A stretch of DNA of 18,513 nucleotides from CAZTII01 sp964613305 (GTDB lineage Bacteria > Bacillota_I > Bacilli_A > Erysipelotrichales > Erysipelotrichaceae), in assembly GCA_964613305.1 (NCBI GenBank), contig CAZTII010000033.1, positions 1 through 18,513 of the forward strand. The letters run 5' to 3'. Positions 1 through 7,529 of the stretch are shown here, one piece after another. The position numbers and the translations under genes were made by a program. The notes beneath the pieces are model-generated. The model searched no databases and was not told the origin of the DNA. It worked only from the letters and a program-made list of their open reading frames with translations. Position 1 is the stretch's first letter; each line of letters opens with the position of its first letter.

Positions 1-110
1 AATAAGTAAAATAAATATACATTTAATGTTAAGTTTCTCTTTTTTGAGGTAAAAGTGTTGTGTTTTTTAAAAAAAGTGGTATTTTATTAGTATTGTTTGG
101 AGGAAAACCA

Positions 111-623
111 TTGAAACATTTAACTAGAGAAGCATTACTTAAGCACAGTGAATTTAGTGAACTGATAAAACCATTTTTAGAAAATAGTGAATATCTTAAA
201 ATGGATAACTACGCACAACACTTAAATACATCACGATTACAACATTCCATCAATGTTGCCTATTACACGTATCAATGGGCCAAATCATTTGGTTTAGATT
301 ACGTAAGTGCAACAAAAGGTGCTATGCTTCATGACTTCTTCTTATACAACTGGCAAGAAGAAAATCATTCAGCTAGAGAACATACTACGCTTCATCCTAA
401 AAACTCGTTAAACAATGCTAAAAAACACTTTGATATTAACAATATCGTTGAAGATTGTATTATCAATCATATGTGGCCAATGACATTAACATTTCCAAAG
501 ACAAAAGAAGGAATTGTTGTTCAATTTGCGGATAAGTATTGTGCTTCGTTGGAGGTAGGAAATCAATCATACAAGTTAGTTAAATTTAAAACACTAGGAC
601 TATTAGCAATGCTTGCAAAATAG
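111..623 (+). CDS. HD-domain phosphohydrolase
   Basis: Predicted cytosolic metal-dependent phosphohydrolase of the HD superfamily; the substrate cannot be told from sequence. Counting from the TTG at 111, the metal-site pattern is His45 (QHSINVA), the His74-Asp75 doublet (MLHDFFLY), a further His near 120 (INHMWP) and Asp141 (FADKYC). The 170-residue length matches short stand-alone HD proteins of Bacillota. I chose TTG111 because a perfect GGAGG lies 7 nt upstream. An in-frame GTG at 60, with GAGGT 9 nt upstream, would add 17 residues (hydrophobic ILLVLFGG stretch) and cannot be excluded. The gene stands alone and is followed by a weak terminator. The family call is firm; the start is uncertain. 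Confidence 0.85.
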   Translation: MKHLTREALLKHSEFSELIKPFLENSEYLKMDNYAQHLNTSRLQHSINVAYYTYQWAKSFGLDYVSATKGAMLHDFFLYNWQEENHSAREHTTLHPKNSLNNAKKHFDINNIVEDCIINHMWPMTLTFPKTKEGIVVQFADKYCASLEVGNQSYKLVKFKTLGLLAMLAK

Positions 624-638
624 CTAGCGTTTTTTTTA
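608..638 (+). terminator. Probable intrinsic terminator of the HD gene
   Basis: GCTTGC and GCTAGC pair around an AAAATA loop with one T-T mismatch. Flanking AAT/GTT pairs extend the stem, and it is followed directly by a run of eight T. It overlaps the stop codon. The stem is modest, so this is only a probable terminator. Confidence 0.4.
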
Positions 639-807
639 TATGACAGTAATGTAAGTGTTTATTTTGGTTATGTATAGTATACTTTTATATGTGGAAGATG
701 TTGCCTTAGTGATGTCACCAGCATTATGTGTGTATCATCATCATCAATTATTATTAATAGTTTGCCATTATTTATAAAAAGTAAAACAAACTAGTTATTT
801 GTTGTTG

Positions 808-816
808 TGGTATACT
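808..816 (+). promoter_or_regulatory. Extended -10 promoter of the ClpP-like gene
   Basis: TGGTATACT is an extended -10 (TG-n-TATACT) lying 22 nt before the ATG. No good -35 is visible at 17 nt, as is common for extended -10 promoters. A GGAG ribosome site follows at 827-830. The rest of the 639-807 gap is AT-rich and shows no supported gene. Confidence 0.4.
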
Positions 817-837
817 TAGAGAAAACGGAGAAATATA

Positions 838-1521
838 ATGAAAAAGAAAAATATTGTACTGATTGCAACACTTGCTTTAGCATCCGGAGCCTTAATGATG
901 ATGCAAACGAGAAATAAAAAAGAAGAAAGTATCGTTAAAGTGTATATTGAAGGGACATCCATTATCTATGATGGACCAATGGCGAAGGATGGTGTTATAA
1001 AAGTAAAAGAGCTTTATACAACGGATATTAAGCGACTTATTATTAATAGTGAAGGCGGCGAAATTAATATCGGCATGGATTTAGGTGAGTTTGTTTTTGA
1101 TAATGGCTTAGATGTTGAAGTAAAAGGAATGGCTTTCTCTTCAGCGGCAAATTATGTTTTTCCGGCTGGAAAAAATAAATATCTCCATAAGGATTCCATG
1201 GTTGGCTGGCATGGTGGAGCAACCCAAGAAAATAAAGATGTTTTAATGAATTTATTTATGAAAAAATATATAAAAGATAGCATTGAACGTGAAACGGCTT
1301 ATTTTAAAAAAATAGGTGTTAATCAGCAATCAACAGTCTATGGTTTACGTCCAGAGTTTTCTAATTTTACGGAAAAACAAAACTATGTTGGCTGGACCTA
1401 TTCAATTGAAGCAATGGAAAAATTTAATATTAATAATATTATTTTATTGGATGATGAATGGCTTCCACATGATGAATATAAAGGAAAGAAAATATTTACT
1501 GTAACTGAAATCGCTGAATAG
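838..1521 (+). CDS. Exported ClpP/crotonase-fold serine hydrolase-like protein
   Basis: A lysine-rich N-terminus (MKKKN) followed by a hydrophobic stretch (residues 6-21) indicates a Sec signal or membrane anchor, so the domain should lie outside the membrane; there is no lipobox Cys. The body has ClpP/crotonase-fold signatures as in the COG3904-type 'periplasmic ClpP class' proteins. They are an INSEGGE oxyanion-type loop (about 70-75), GMAFSSAANYVFPAG with Ser102 as likely nucleophile, and VGWHGGA with His125 as likely base. The usual Cys after the Ser (SAC) is Ala here. The third triad member is not obvious. At 227 residues it is normal length for a single domain without an ATPase. It is monocistronic, with GGAG 7 nt upstream and a strong terminator after. 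The fold call is fairly sure; protease activity is inferred. Confidence 0.7.
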   Translation: MKKKNIVLIATLALASGALMMMQTRNKKEESIVKVYIEGTSIIYDGPMAKDGVIKVKELYTTDIKRLIINSEGGEINIGMDLGEFVFDNGLDVEVKGMAFSSAANYVFPAGKNKYLHKDSMVGWHGGATQENKDVLMNLFMKKYIKDSIERETAYFKKIGVNQQSTVYGLRPEFSNFTEKQNYVGWTYSIEAMEKFNINNIILLDDEWLPHDEYKGKKIFTVTEIAE

Positions 1522-1526
1522 TTAAT

Positions 1527-1554
1527 AAAACCGTAGAATTTATTCTACGGTTTT
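1527..1554. terminator. Bidirectional terminator between converging genes
   Basis: CCGTAGAA and TTCTACGG form a perfect 8-bp stem around TTTA, extended by AAAA on the left and TTTT on the right. It therefore reads as a T-tract terminator on both strands. It separates the ClpP-like gene from the converging HAD pseudogene, whose TAG stop lies inside the hairpin. Confidence 0.85.
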
Positions 1555-2339
1555 ATTATGTTATGTTTGATTAAAGCGTTGTATATACCATCATTTTCAA
1601 TGGTATCCGTTACATCATCAGCGACTGCTTTAAGCGGTTCTACAGCATTACCCATCGCAATTCCTAAGTTCACTGTTTGTAACATTTCCAAGTCATTATT
1701 ACCATCGCCAAAAGCAATCGTATTATTGATGTCAATAGTTAGCTTTTCACAAAGAATTGTGATGGCACGACCTTTAGATTCTGTTTTTAAGCACACGTCC
1801 GCGGAAATAGAATTGATGTGTTGTTGAACATTGACTTCACTAAAATGGTCGCTAAAAGCCTTTAATTGTTCTACTGTATCTGCTTTAATCATAATCATTG
1901 TGATGTTTTTATCATCAAAGTTTGTTAATAATTCAACAGTACTTTTATCCATTCCCCAATCACCAATAAAATTCGATAAACGCTTATCCTCAAAATCATG
2001 TAAATATATTTTATCGCTTGTTTCATAAAAATACATCATGTTGTTTTCTACACAATATTCTTTAATTCTAAGGAGTAAATCACTACTGAAACAATGGCGA
2101 TAAAGTACTTCATTGTTATAATGAATTTATGCGCCATTACTAGAAATAAAACCATCAAATGGTCCATCTTTAATGCTTTGAGGGATTAAACATAATGATC
2201 TACCAGTTGCGATAAATACTTTATCTTGTTGTTGATGCAACAATTGTATCGCTTTAATACTACTTGGCAGTAAAGAAGTAATATTACGGTGATAATCTAA
2301 TAACGTACCATCGATATCTAAAAAAATAATGTTATTCAT
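1545..2339 (-). pseudogene. Cof-type HAD phosphatase broken by one in-frame stop
   Basis: This would be a Cof/YidA-type HAD sugar-phosphate phosphatase of about 264 residues. The first part carries HAD motif I (FLDIDGTLL; Asp8, Asp10), ATGR and FISSNGA. The second part carries the motif IV region AFGDGNNDLEML. A TAA at plus positions 2127-2129 ends translation after residue 70, right after SSNGA. Reading the same frame past it stays open (IHYNNEVLYRHCFSSDLL) and runs into the second part without any indel, so a single base change explains the break. Homologues usually have an aromatic residue here, so a TAT/TAC to TAA change is likely. GGAGG lies 6 nt before the ATG, and a TATAAT -10-like box is at 2362-2367. 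The downstream ATG at 2039 has no ribosome site. Confidence 0.85.
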
Positions 2340-2584
2340 AAATAACCTCCATGTGACTTACATTATACTAAATTATAACGTTAATAAGTGGACTTAATGA
2401 TATTTTAACCAAAAATGAAAGAATATTTAATGTGAAAGTTAATATTTTATAAGTTATAATGACTTGTTTGTTGTAACTGGCAAGAATAAGCATATAAGGA
2501 AAATGATTGATGTTACAATGCTTGTGTAGTACTATGAACATATACAATATCATTACTCAGTAATAAAAAAATGGAGGAAATCAT

Positions 2585-2917
2585 ATGAAGGTTGGAATTA
2601 TACGATGCATGCAAACAGAAGATTATTGTCCAGGAACATCCGACTTTAAAGTTATTAAAGAGAGAAAAGGAGCTTTTGAAGGTATCACTGAAGAAATAGA
2701 TATCATAGGGTTTATTAATTGCGGTGGCTGTCCTGGAAAGAAATCTGTTTTACGAGCAAGAGAACTAGTAAAACGAGGAGCTGATACAATTGTGTTTGCA
2801 TCATGCATTCAAAAAGGAAATCCTTTAGGATATCCATGTCCATTTGCTAAAAAGATGCGTGACATGATAAAAAACGATCTTCCAGAAACAATAAACATCA
2901 TTGATTATACTCATTAG
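2585..2917 (+). CDS. CGGC-domain protein
   Basis: A small 110-residue cytosolic protein with the INCGGCPG signature of the CGGC domain (PF08821). This is a Cys-rich domain thought to bind metal; its cellular role is not established. Cysteines at about 8, 15, 46, 49, 74 and 85 could form the site. The last ones occur in FASCIQKG and YPCPF, also typical of the family. The single domain fills the whole protein. GGAGG sits 7 nt before the ATG. The 245-bp gap upstream is AT-rich and holds the -10 of the diverging HAD gene but no further gene I can support. A TACAAT box at 2543-2548 is a possible -10 for this gene, without a convincing -35. Confidence 0.85.
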   Translation: MKVGIIRCMQTEDYCPGTSDFKVIKERKGAFEGITEEIDIIGFINCGGCPGKKSVLRARELVKRGADTIVFASCIQKGNPLGYPCPFAKKMRDMIKNDLPETINIIDYTH

Positions 2918-3004
2918 ATGATTGTTATCATCAAAACGTTCATTTTAATTGGTTGGAATACTTTCCTCTATTAAAAAATGTACTATTTTTAATAAAGGCA
3001 CTGT

Positions 3005-3033
3005 TTGAAACTTAATTGTTGATATGTTAAAAT
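3005..3033 (+). promoter_or_regulatory. Strong promoter abutting the start codon
   Basis: TTGAAA (-35), a 17-nt spacer and TAAAAT (-10) with a TG extension (TGTTAAAAT). The expected transcription start, about 7 nt beyond the -10, falls on or within 2 nt of the ATG at 3040. The transcript would therefore have essentially no 5' leader, and indeed no Shine-Dalgarno sequence precedes that ATG. Confidence 0.65.
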
Positions 3034-3039
3034 AAAGTC

Positions 3040-3489
3040 ATGAAAAAAATAGAAACCATTATTGACAGTTTATGTCACAACTATTTACTACAAGAGTCTA
3101 TAACACAAGAATTTATTGCTTCTTGTGTTCTTTATGCGCGAAAATTAATTCCAACGATTACGATTGAAGAAGAGATTGGGATGAAAATGATTGAAGTTAT
3201 TCAACAAAAAGAAAAGAAAATGAAACAAGATAAAAAAATAAGAAGGGTATCTATTTTTTTGACAACAGTTGCTATCTGTGGTGGTTTATGGTATTTTGCT
3301 AAAATTCATTATCTTGTTGCGTTATTTATTGCTGTGTTGTATGCGATAATCGATTATATTGGTTATACAAAAACCATTGATGCTACTATGGAAAAGAAAA
3401 GTCAACAGGTATATCGACAACATGTATCTTCTGAAGTGATGTTATTAGGCAAACAATTAATTGAAGAGGTTAAGCGATATGAAAGATAA
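3040..3489 (+). CDS. Small two-helix membrane protein, unknown function
   Basis: I do not recognise this family. The 149-residue protein has a soluble N-terminal part (about 1-66, ending in a Lys/Glu-rich stretch, QQKEKKMKQDKKIRR). Two adjacent membrane helices follow (about 69-88 and 91-107), then a charged C-terminal tail. It probably forms a membrane hairpin with both ends in the cytosol. It lies 11 nt into the next gene, the GntR regulator, so the two are probably co-transcribed and translationally coupled. It could act with that regulator or simply be carried with it. There is no ribosome site before the ATG, which fits leaderless initiation. The next in-frame ATG would discard about a third of the protein. 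Confidence 0.65.
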   Translation: MKKIETIIDSLCHNYLLQESITQEFIASCVLYARKLIPTITIEEEIGMKMIEVIQQKEKKMKQDKKIRRVSIFLTTVAICGGLWYFAKIHYLVALFIAVLYAIIDYIGYTKTIDATMEKKSQQVYRQHVSSEVMLLGKQLIEEVKRYER

Positions 3490-4201
3490 ACAGTGTTTAT
3501 ATCAACAGATTTATGAAACGTTAAAAGAAAAAATTGTTCAAGGAATGTATCAACCTAATGAAAAATTACCTTCTGAAGCTGAATTACAAAAACAATTTAA
3601 GACGAGTCGTATTACGGTACGTCGTGCTTTACAAGAATTAGAATTGGCTGGCTTAGTACTTAGACAACACGGTAAAGGTACCATTGTTAATACCAAAAAA
3701 GTTGTTTCTAATTTAGTTGGTGTTTCCGGATTTAATGTTGAAACGGCTAAAATGGGTGAAAGAGCTTCTTCAATTATTTTAGATTTTTATGAAGGAAAAT
3801 CCAATGCTCTAGTTAGTGAGTATTTACAAGTTCCACTACATAGTCCAGTGTACATCTTAAAACGACTTCGTTTAAAAAACGGAAGAATTGCTGGAATTCA
3901 TGAAACATACATTTCTAAAATTCGTGGTTTAGTCATTCGTCATAGTGATTTAGATGAACATACATCGATTTATGAATTGTATAGTCGTAATGGTTTAGAA
4001 ATACAGCGTGCTACAGAAACAATTGAAGCAAAGATTGCTAGTAAGCAAATATGCAATGATCTTCATTTGATGGATGGTGATGCTGTATTCCTTAGAGAGC
4101 GTATTACGTATTTGGATAACAATGAACCAATTGAGTTTTCTATTAATACATATCGTGCAGATGAATATAAATATGTGATAAATCTGGTGAAAGATAACTG
4201 A
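3479..4201 (+). CDS. GntR/HutC-family transcriptional regulator
   Basis: DNA-binding regulator of about 240 residues. An N-terminal winged helix-turn-helix (about 1-70) shows the GntR signature LPSEAELQKQFKTSRITVRR followed by the wing LRQHGKGTIV. A C-terminal UTRA ligand-binding domain (about 90-235) includes the YILKRLRL and EPIEFS segments typical of the HutC subfamily, whose ligands are often sugar phosphates or small metabolites. I chose ATG3479, with GAAGAGGT 8 nt upstream, over an in-frame TTG at 3461. It overlaps the preceding membrane-protein gene by 11 nt. It sits directly before palindromes in the PTS operon promoter, so it most likely represses that operon and is released by a pathway intermediate; this is inference from position. 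Confidence 0.92.
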   Translation: MKDKQCLYQQIYETLKEKIVQGMYQPNEKLPSEAELQKQFKTSRITVRRALQELELAGLVLRQHGKGTIVNTKKVVSNLVGVSGFNVETAKMGERASSIILDFYEGKSNALVSEYLQVPLHSPVYILKRLRLKNGRIAGIHETYISKIRGLVIRHSDLDEHTSIYELYSRNGLEIQRATETIEAKIASKQICNDLHLMDGDAVFLRERITYLDNNEPIEFSINTYRADEYKYVINLVKDN

Positions 4202-4240
4202 CTTGTTATAACAACAAATGTTATGATAAGTCTTTTCTTT
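4201..4240 (+). terminator. Hairpin after the regulator gene, possible terminator
   Basis: ACTTGTTATAAC pairs with GTTATGATAAGT over 12 bp with two G-T pairs and a 7-nt loop, followed by a T-rich stretch (CTTTTCTTTT). It begins on the last base of the GntR stop codon. It may end the regulator transcript, but the same bases contain an operator-like palindrome, so its main role could be as a DNA site. Confidence 0.4.
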
Positions 4241-4293
4241 TATTTGCTTGACAACTTGTTATAAACACTTATAATATATTTATAACATGTTAT
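4203..4293 (+). promoter_or_regulatory. Candidate GntR operator cluster
   Basis: Three palindromic elements share the TGTTAT/ATAACA half-site: TTGTTATAACAA at 4203-4214 (perfect 12 bp), TTGTTATAAACA at 4256-4267 (same with one A shift, in the promoter spacer), and ATAACATGTTAT at 4282-4293 (perfect 12 bp, at the expected start point). A further TGTTAT is at 4219-4224. The first two sites begin 53 bp apart, about five helical turns. The form resembles HutC-family operators such as TTGTATATACAA. Assignment to the neighbouring GntR protein is inference. Confidence 0.6.
4248..4275 (+). promoter_or_regulatory. Promoter of the PTS/amidohydrolase operon
   Basis: A consensus TTGACA (-35), a 16-nt spacer and a consensus TATAAT (-10). 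The transcription start would be at about 4282, leaving a leader of roughly 40 nt before the amidohydrolase ATG. Such a strong core promoter followed by a highly expressed type of operon implies control by a repressor. Operator-like palindromes lie in its spacer and at its start point. Confidence 0.8.
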
Positions 4294-4321
4294 GCAGTGG
4301 CCACAAATAGAAAGAGGGATT

Positions 4322-5056
4322 ATGAAAATCTTTGATGTTCATTCTCATCTTGGATTTACAAGTTCAGGGGAACAAAATACACCGACGCAGCTTGTAGAAG
4401 AATTAAAAGAATATGGTATCACTAAAGTGGGGATTAGTTGTTTATCTGGTAATGATACAAGGTATCAAAATGATTTGGTGTACCAGGCGTGTAAAGAATA
4501 TCCAGATGCAATCATTGGATATGGTTTTATTCATCCTAAAGCGCATGATGCATTAGAAGAAGTCGATCGCTGTTTAGGCGAATATAAGTTTAAAGCGATT
4601 AAATTTCATTCATGGAAGCACGGTTATTATCCAGATAATGCTTCAGCAATTGATGCTATTTTAGATAAGGTCGAACAATATGGCGTTCATGTGCAAACAC
4701 ACGTTGGAACTGCTCCTTTAAGTACGCCTTACGTGTGGGCTGAGTATGCTAGAAAACATCCAAATGTACGTTTTGTTTTTACTCATACGGGATATTATGA
4801 ATTTGGCTTATCGACTATTTTAGCAATCAAGGATTTAGAAAATGTTTCAGTTGAAACATCAGGTCAATTTGATGTAGAAACACTGAAAAAATCAATTGAA
4901 ATTCTTGGTGAAAAAAGAGTTGTATTTGGAACAGATTGGCCGTATAAACCGATGAATATTGAAATTAGTAAATTTTATGAATTGGGTTTAAGCCAAGAAC
5001 AACTCGAAACCATATTCTACAAAAATGCGGAAGCGTTATGGGAGGTAAAACGATGA
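4322..5056 (+). CDS. Amidohydrolase-family metal hydrolase (intact site)
   Basis: TIM-barrel hydrolase of the amidohydrolase superfamily (PF04909 type, which includes lactonases and decarboxylases), 244 residues. The metal-site residues all appear present: His7 and His9 (DVHSHLG), Lys94 (AIKFHSW), His127 (QTHVG), His155 (FTHTGYYEFG) and Asp205 (FGTDWPY). It likely hydrolyses a lactone, amide or ester bond in the substrate or product of the PTS. ATG4322 is preferred over the in-frame ATG at 4292 because AGAGGG precedes it at proper spacing and the protein then begins at the first barrel strand (MKIFDVH). It is the first gene of the operon; its TGA overlaps the ATG of the IIA gene. The specific substrate is unknown. 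A paralogue lies at 7530-8246. Confidence 0.88.
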   Translation: MKIFDVHSHLGFTSSGEQNTPTQLVEELKEYGITKVGISCLSGNDTRYQNDLVYQACKEYPDAIIGYGFIHPKAHDALEEVDRCLGEYKFKAIKFHSWKHGYYPDNASAIDAILDKVEQYGVHVQTHVGTAPLSTPYVWAEYARKHPNVRFVFTHTGYYEFGLSTILAIKDLENVSVETSGQFDVETLKKSIEILGEKRVVFGTDWPYKPMNIEISKFYELGLSQEQLETIFYKNAEALWEVKR

Positions 5057-5442
5057 TTAGTGTTGTAATAGCAACTCATGGACAAATGGCTCATGGTTTA
5101 TTGGATTCAATTAAAATGTTATCAGGAGAACATGAGCATCTGTATACCATTTCTTTTACAGAAGAAAAAGGTATTGATGATTTACGTGAACAATTTCAAA
5201 ATGTGATGAAAGAAATCGATAATGACCATCAATGGGTTATCTTGTGTGATATTCTTGGCGGTTCACCATTTAAAATTGCGAGTGAATTTTCATACAAAAA
5301 TGATAATGTTGTGGTGTATTATGGGGTAAATTTACCATTATCTATCCAAGCTTTAATGAGTAGAGATAGTGGTGATTTAAATGATTTAATTGCGATGCTT
5401 AATGAAAGCTTGGCTGACATGATTGGTCAAAGCAGTATATAG
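5053..5442 (+). CDS. PTS mannose-family EIIA component
   Basis: Cytosolic IIA domain of a mannose/sorbose-family phosphotransferase system, 129 residues, the usual size of a free-standing IIA. The N-terminal strand and active site MISVVIATHGQMAHGLL place the phosphorylated His at residue 9. CDILGGSPF (about 68-76) is the other family hallmark. It takes phosphate from HPr and passes it to IIB. I chose ATG5053, not the in-frame ATG at 5038. It has GGAGG 7 nt upstream and overlaps the amidohydrolase stop by 4 nt (ATGA), implying coupled translation. IIA and IIB are separate genes here, unlike fused ManX. Confidence 0.95.
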   Translation: MISVVIATHGQMAHGLLDSIKMLSGEHEHLYTISFTEEKGIDDLREQFQNVMKEIDNDHQWVILCDILGGSPFKIASEFSYKNDNVVVYYGVNLPLSIQALMSRDSGDLNDLIAMLNESLADMIGQSSI

Positions 5443-5454
5443 GAGAAAAATAAT

Positions 5455-5943
5455 ATGAATGTGACTGTCTTTAGAATCGATGATCGTTTAATCCATGGTC
5501 AAATTGTTACTGCTTGGTTAGCATACGCTGATGCAAAAACAATTATTTGTGCAGATGATAATGCTGCGAAAGATGATTTACAAAAAATGTTGCTGGAAAT
5601 GGCAACTCCTAAAGGAGTAGCTCTTCACATTGTAAGCATTGATGATGCCAAGAAATTATTACGTGACGACACTAGTGACAATAAAACATTGTTGTTAGTA
5701 CGCGGAACAAATGAAGCAGCTTCATTATGTGAAGCGTTAGAAACTATTAAATCAATTAATATTGGCAATCTAAACATGAAAACTGGAAAAACGAAAATTC
5801 TAGGTAATGTGTGGGTAGATACTAAGGATGTTGAAGGATTTAAAAAATTAAAAAATCTTGGCGTTGCTTCTGAAGTACGTGCTGTACCTAGTGATCGCAG
5901 TCAAGATGTATATGAGCTATTAGCTAAAGAAAAACTAATGTAA
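5455..5943 (+). CDS. PTS mannose-family EIIB component
   Basis: Cytosolic IIB domain of the mannose/sorbose PTS family, 162 residues. The signature FRIDDRLIHGQIVTAW places the phosphorylated His at residue 14. Further family features are LLVRGTNEAASL and the C-terminal VPSDRSQDV. It takes phosphate from the IIA encoded just upstream and transfers it to the incoming substrate at IIC/IID. It follows IIA by 12 nt, with AGGAG before the ATG. Full length, no missing motifs. Confidence 0.95.
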   Translation: MNVTVFRIDDRLIHGQIVTAWLAYADAKTIICADDNAAKDDLQKMLLEMATPKGVALHIVSIDDAKKLLRDDTSDNKTLLLVRGTNEAASLCEALETIKSINIGNLNMKTGKTKILGNVWVDTKDVEGFKKLKNLGVASEVRAVPSDRSQDVYELLAKEKLM

Positions 5944-5955
5944 AGGAGAAATATT

Positions 5956-6702
5956 GTGAGCTTACAACTACAAGCATTTTTAGTGGCCGCTTTTGTGACC
6001 ATTGCGTTTATCGATTCACACACTTTTCAAACTCACATTTTTAGACCAATTGTGGTAGGACCAGTTGTTGGTTTAATTATGGGTGATGTTAAAACAGGAT
6101 TTGATGTTGGTGTTCTTGTGGAGTTAATGTTCTTAGCGGTAATTTTCGTAGGAACAGCCGTTCCACCAAACCCAACAATTTCTACAGCTATCGCAACGGC
6201 AATTGCGATATTAAGTGGTGGTGGTACTGAAATAGCTATCGCTACGGCATTACCGGTGTCATTTATTGGACAAATTGCGGAAACATTCCAAAACTCTGTT
6301 ATTAACGTATGGTTTATGCATCGTACGGAAAAAGCAGCATTAAATTTAGATAATAAAGGAATCGTTGCCAATAACTTAATTTTCCCAATGTTAACAAACG
6401 TTGTTCTTTACGGAATTCCAACATATTTAGCGGTGTATTTTGGTGCTGACTTTGTAGCTGGCATAATTTCAGCTATTCCAGAAAAAGTAGTTACAGGATT
6501 AACTGTTGGTGGTGGTATGGTTGGTGCAGTCGGATTTGCCTTACTATTAGCTTCCATTAAAAATCGTAAAATGTGGCCGTTCTTATTACTAGGCTATGTA
6601 GCTGCTTCATACTTGCACGTTAATATGATTGGTATTGCTTTATTGGCCGTTGTATTCTGTGCTCTTTACTACTATCTAGTGATTGAAAAAGAGGAGGCAT
6701 AA
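5956..6702 (+). CDS. PTS mannose-family EIIC component
   Basis: Membrane component of the mannose/sorbose PTS, 248 residues, mostly hydrophobic helices. VGPVVGLIMGDVKTGFDVGV and the following LVELMFLAVIFVG, with AVPPNPTIST, are typical of the family's substrate-channel region. It starts with GTG, with AAAGGAG at proper spacing. It pairs with the IID encoded 2 nt downstream to form the transporter. A late hydrophobic stretch (about 196-241) suggests two C-terminal helices. The substrate cannot be assigned from these motifs alone. Confidence 0.95.
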   Translation: MSLQLQAFLVAAFVTIAFIDSHTFQTHIFRPIVVGPVVGLIMGDVKTGFDVGVLVELMFLAVIFVGTAVPPNPTISTAIATAIAILSGGGTEIAIATALPVSFIGQIAETFQNSVINVWFMHRTEKAALNLDNKGIVANNLIFPMLTNVVLYGIPTYLAVYFGADFVAGIISAIPEKVVTGLTVGGGMVGAVGFALLLASIKNRKMWPFLLLGYVAASYLHVNMIGIALLAVVFCALYYYLVIEKEEA

Positions 6703-6704
6703 TC

Positions 6705-7520
6705 ATGAGTGAGAAAAAATTGACTAAAGCCGATTTATGGCGTGTGTTTTGGAATCAAATGGCTATTCGTGGAGCCAATAACTATGAAAGACAACAAAAT
6801 GCTGGATTTGTTCAAGCGATGATGCCAGTTATCGATCGTGTATACGATACGAAAGAACAAAAAGTAGAAGCATACGAAAGACATTTAGAATATTTCTTAA
6901 CCCAAGATATGGTGACAGCCATTCCTATTGGTATTGCTGCAGCGATGGAAGAAAGTTATGCAAATAATCCAGAAATGAATCCAATGTCAATCAATGCTGT
7001 AAAAACAGCATTAATGGGTCCATTAGCCGGGTTAGGTGATTCATTATTAAACGGTACAGCTCGTCCAATTTTAGCATCCATTGGTATTTCATTTGTCAAT
7101 GCTGGTTTAGGATGGGCAGGTCCATTATTCTTTGTGATTGGTATGTCTATCGTTTCATTAGGAGTTCGTTACATTGGTGTATTCCAAGGATACAATCAAG
7201 GGGTAAAACTCGTTCATAAATTAAATTCTTCTGGTTTAATTAATAAAATTACGGATATCGCTGCTATCGCTGCATATACAATTGTCGGTGGTTTTATTCC
7301 TCTATTAGTATATATTGGAATTCCATTTGAAATCGTTTCAGGCGATACTACTGTAAGCATTCAAGCAACATTGGATGATTTAATGCCTGGAATTCTTGGT
7401 CTACTTTATACTTATTTAATGTACTATATGATTACAAAGAAAAAAGTGTCAGCTGTTAAATTAATTTTTGTAACAATGGCTGTAGCAATTGTTGGAGTAT
7501 ACTTAGGCCTTCTTGGTTAA
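6705..7520 (+). CDS. PTS mannose-family EIID component
   Basis: Second membrane component of the transporter, 271 residues. The amphipathic N-terminal part has FWNQMAIRGANNYERQQNAG, then family-typical AMEE (about 85) and LMGPLAGLGDS (about 104-114), followed by helices to the C-terminus (about 125-160, 183-205, 225-270). IID is found only in mannose-family PTS. It is almost contiguous with IIC, with GAGGAGG before the ATG. In ManXYZ-type systems IIC/IID are also phage or bacteriocin receptors; nothing here indicates that role specifically. Confidence 0.95.
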   Translation: MSEKKLTKADLWRVFWNQMAIRGANNYERQQNAGFVQAMMPVIDRVYDTKEQKVEAYERHLEYFLTQDMVTAIPIGIAAAMEESYANNPEMNPMSINAVKTALMGPLAGLGDSLLNGTARPILASIGISFVNAGLGWAGPLFFVIGMSIVSLGVRYIGVFQGYNQGVKLVHKLNSSGLINKITDIAAIAAYTIVGGFIPLLVYIGIPFEIVSGDTTVSIQATLDDLMPGILGLLYTYLMYYMITKKKVSAVKLIFVTMAVAIVGVYLGLLG

Positions 7521-7529
7521 GGAGGGTGT

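Noticed and set aside
691..777. 28-codon open frame starting GTG with a His-His-His stretch, after a TATAGTATACT promoter-like sequence
   Set aside because: No ribosome site precedes it, and the composition looks like a chance reading of TCATCATCA repeats in an intergenic region.
1545..2039. Second half of the HAD gene as an independent gene
   Set aside because: The upstream frame is continuous apart from one stop, the ATG has no Shine-Dalgarno, and the piece lacks HAD motif I.
2368..2553. 61-residue minus-strand open frame between the HAD pseudogene and the CGGC gene
   Set aside because: No ribosome site, low-complexity hydrophobic translation, and it covers the region where promoters for the two diverging genes should lie.
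2917..2932. GATGAT-TGTT-ATCATC hairpin after the CGGC gene as a terminator
   Set aside because: Only 6 bp and no T-tract follows (AAAACGTT).
6033..6371. 112-residue open frame opposite the IIC gene
   Set aside because: Antisense shadow of a clear PTS IIC gene, with no ribosome site and an unnatural composition.
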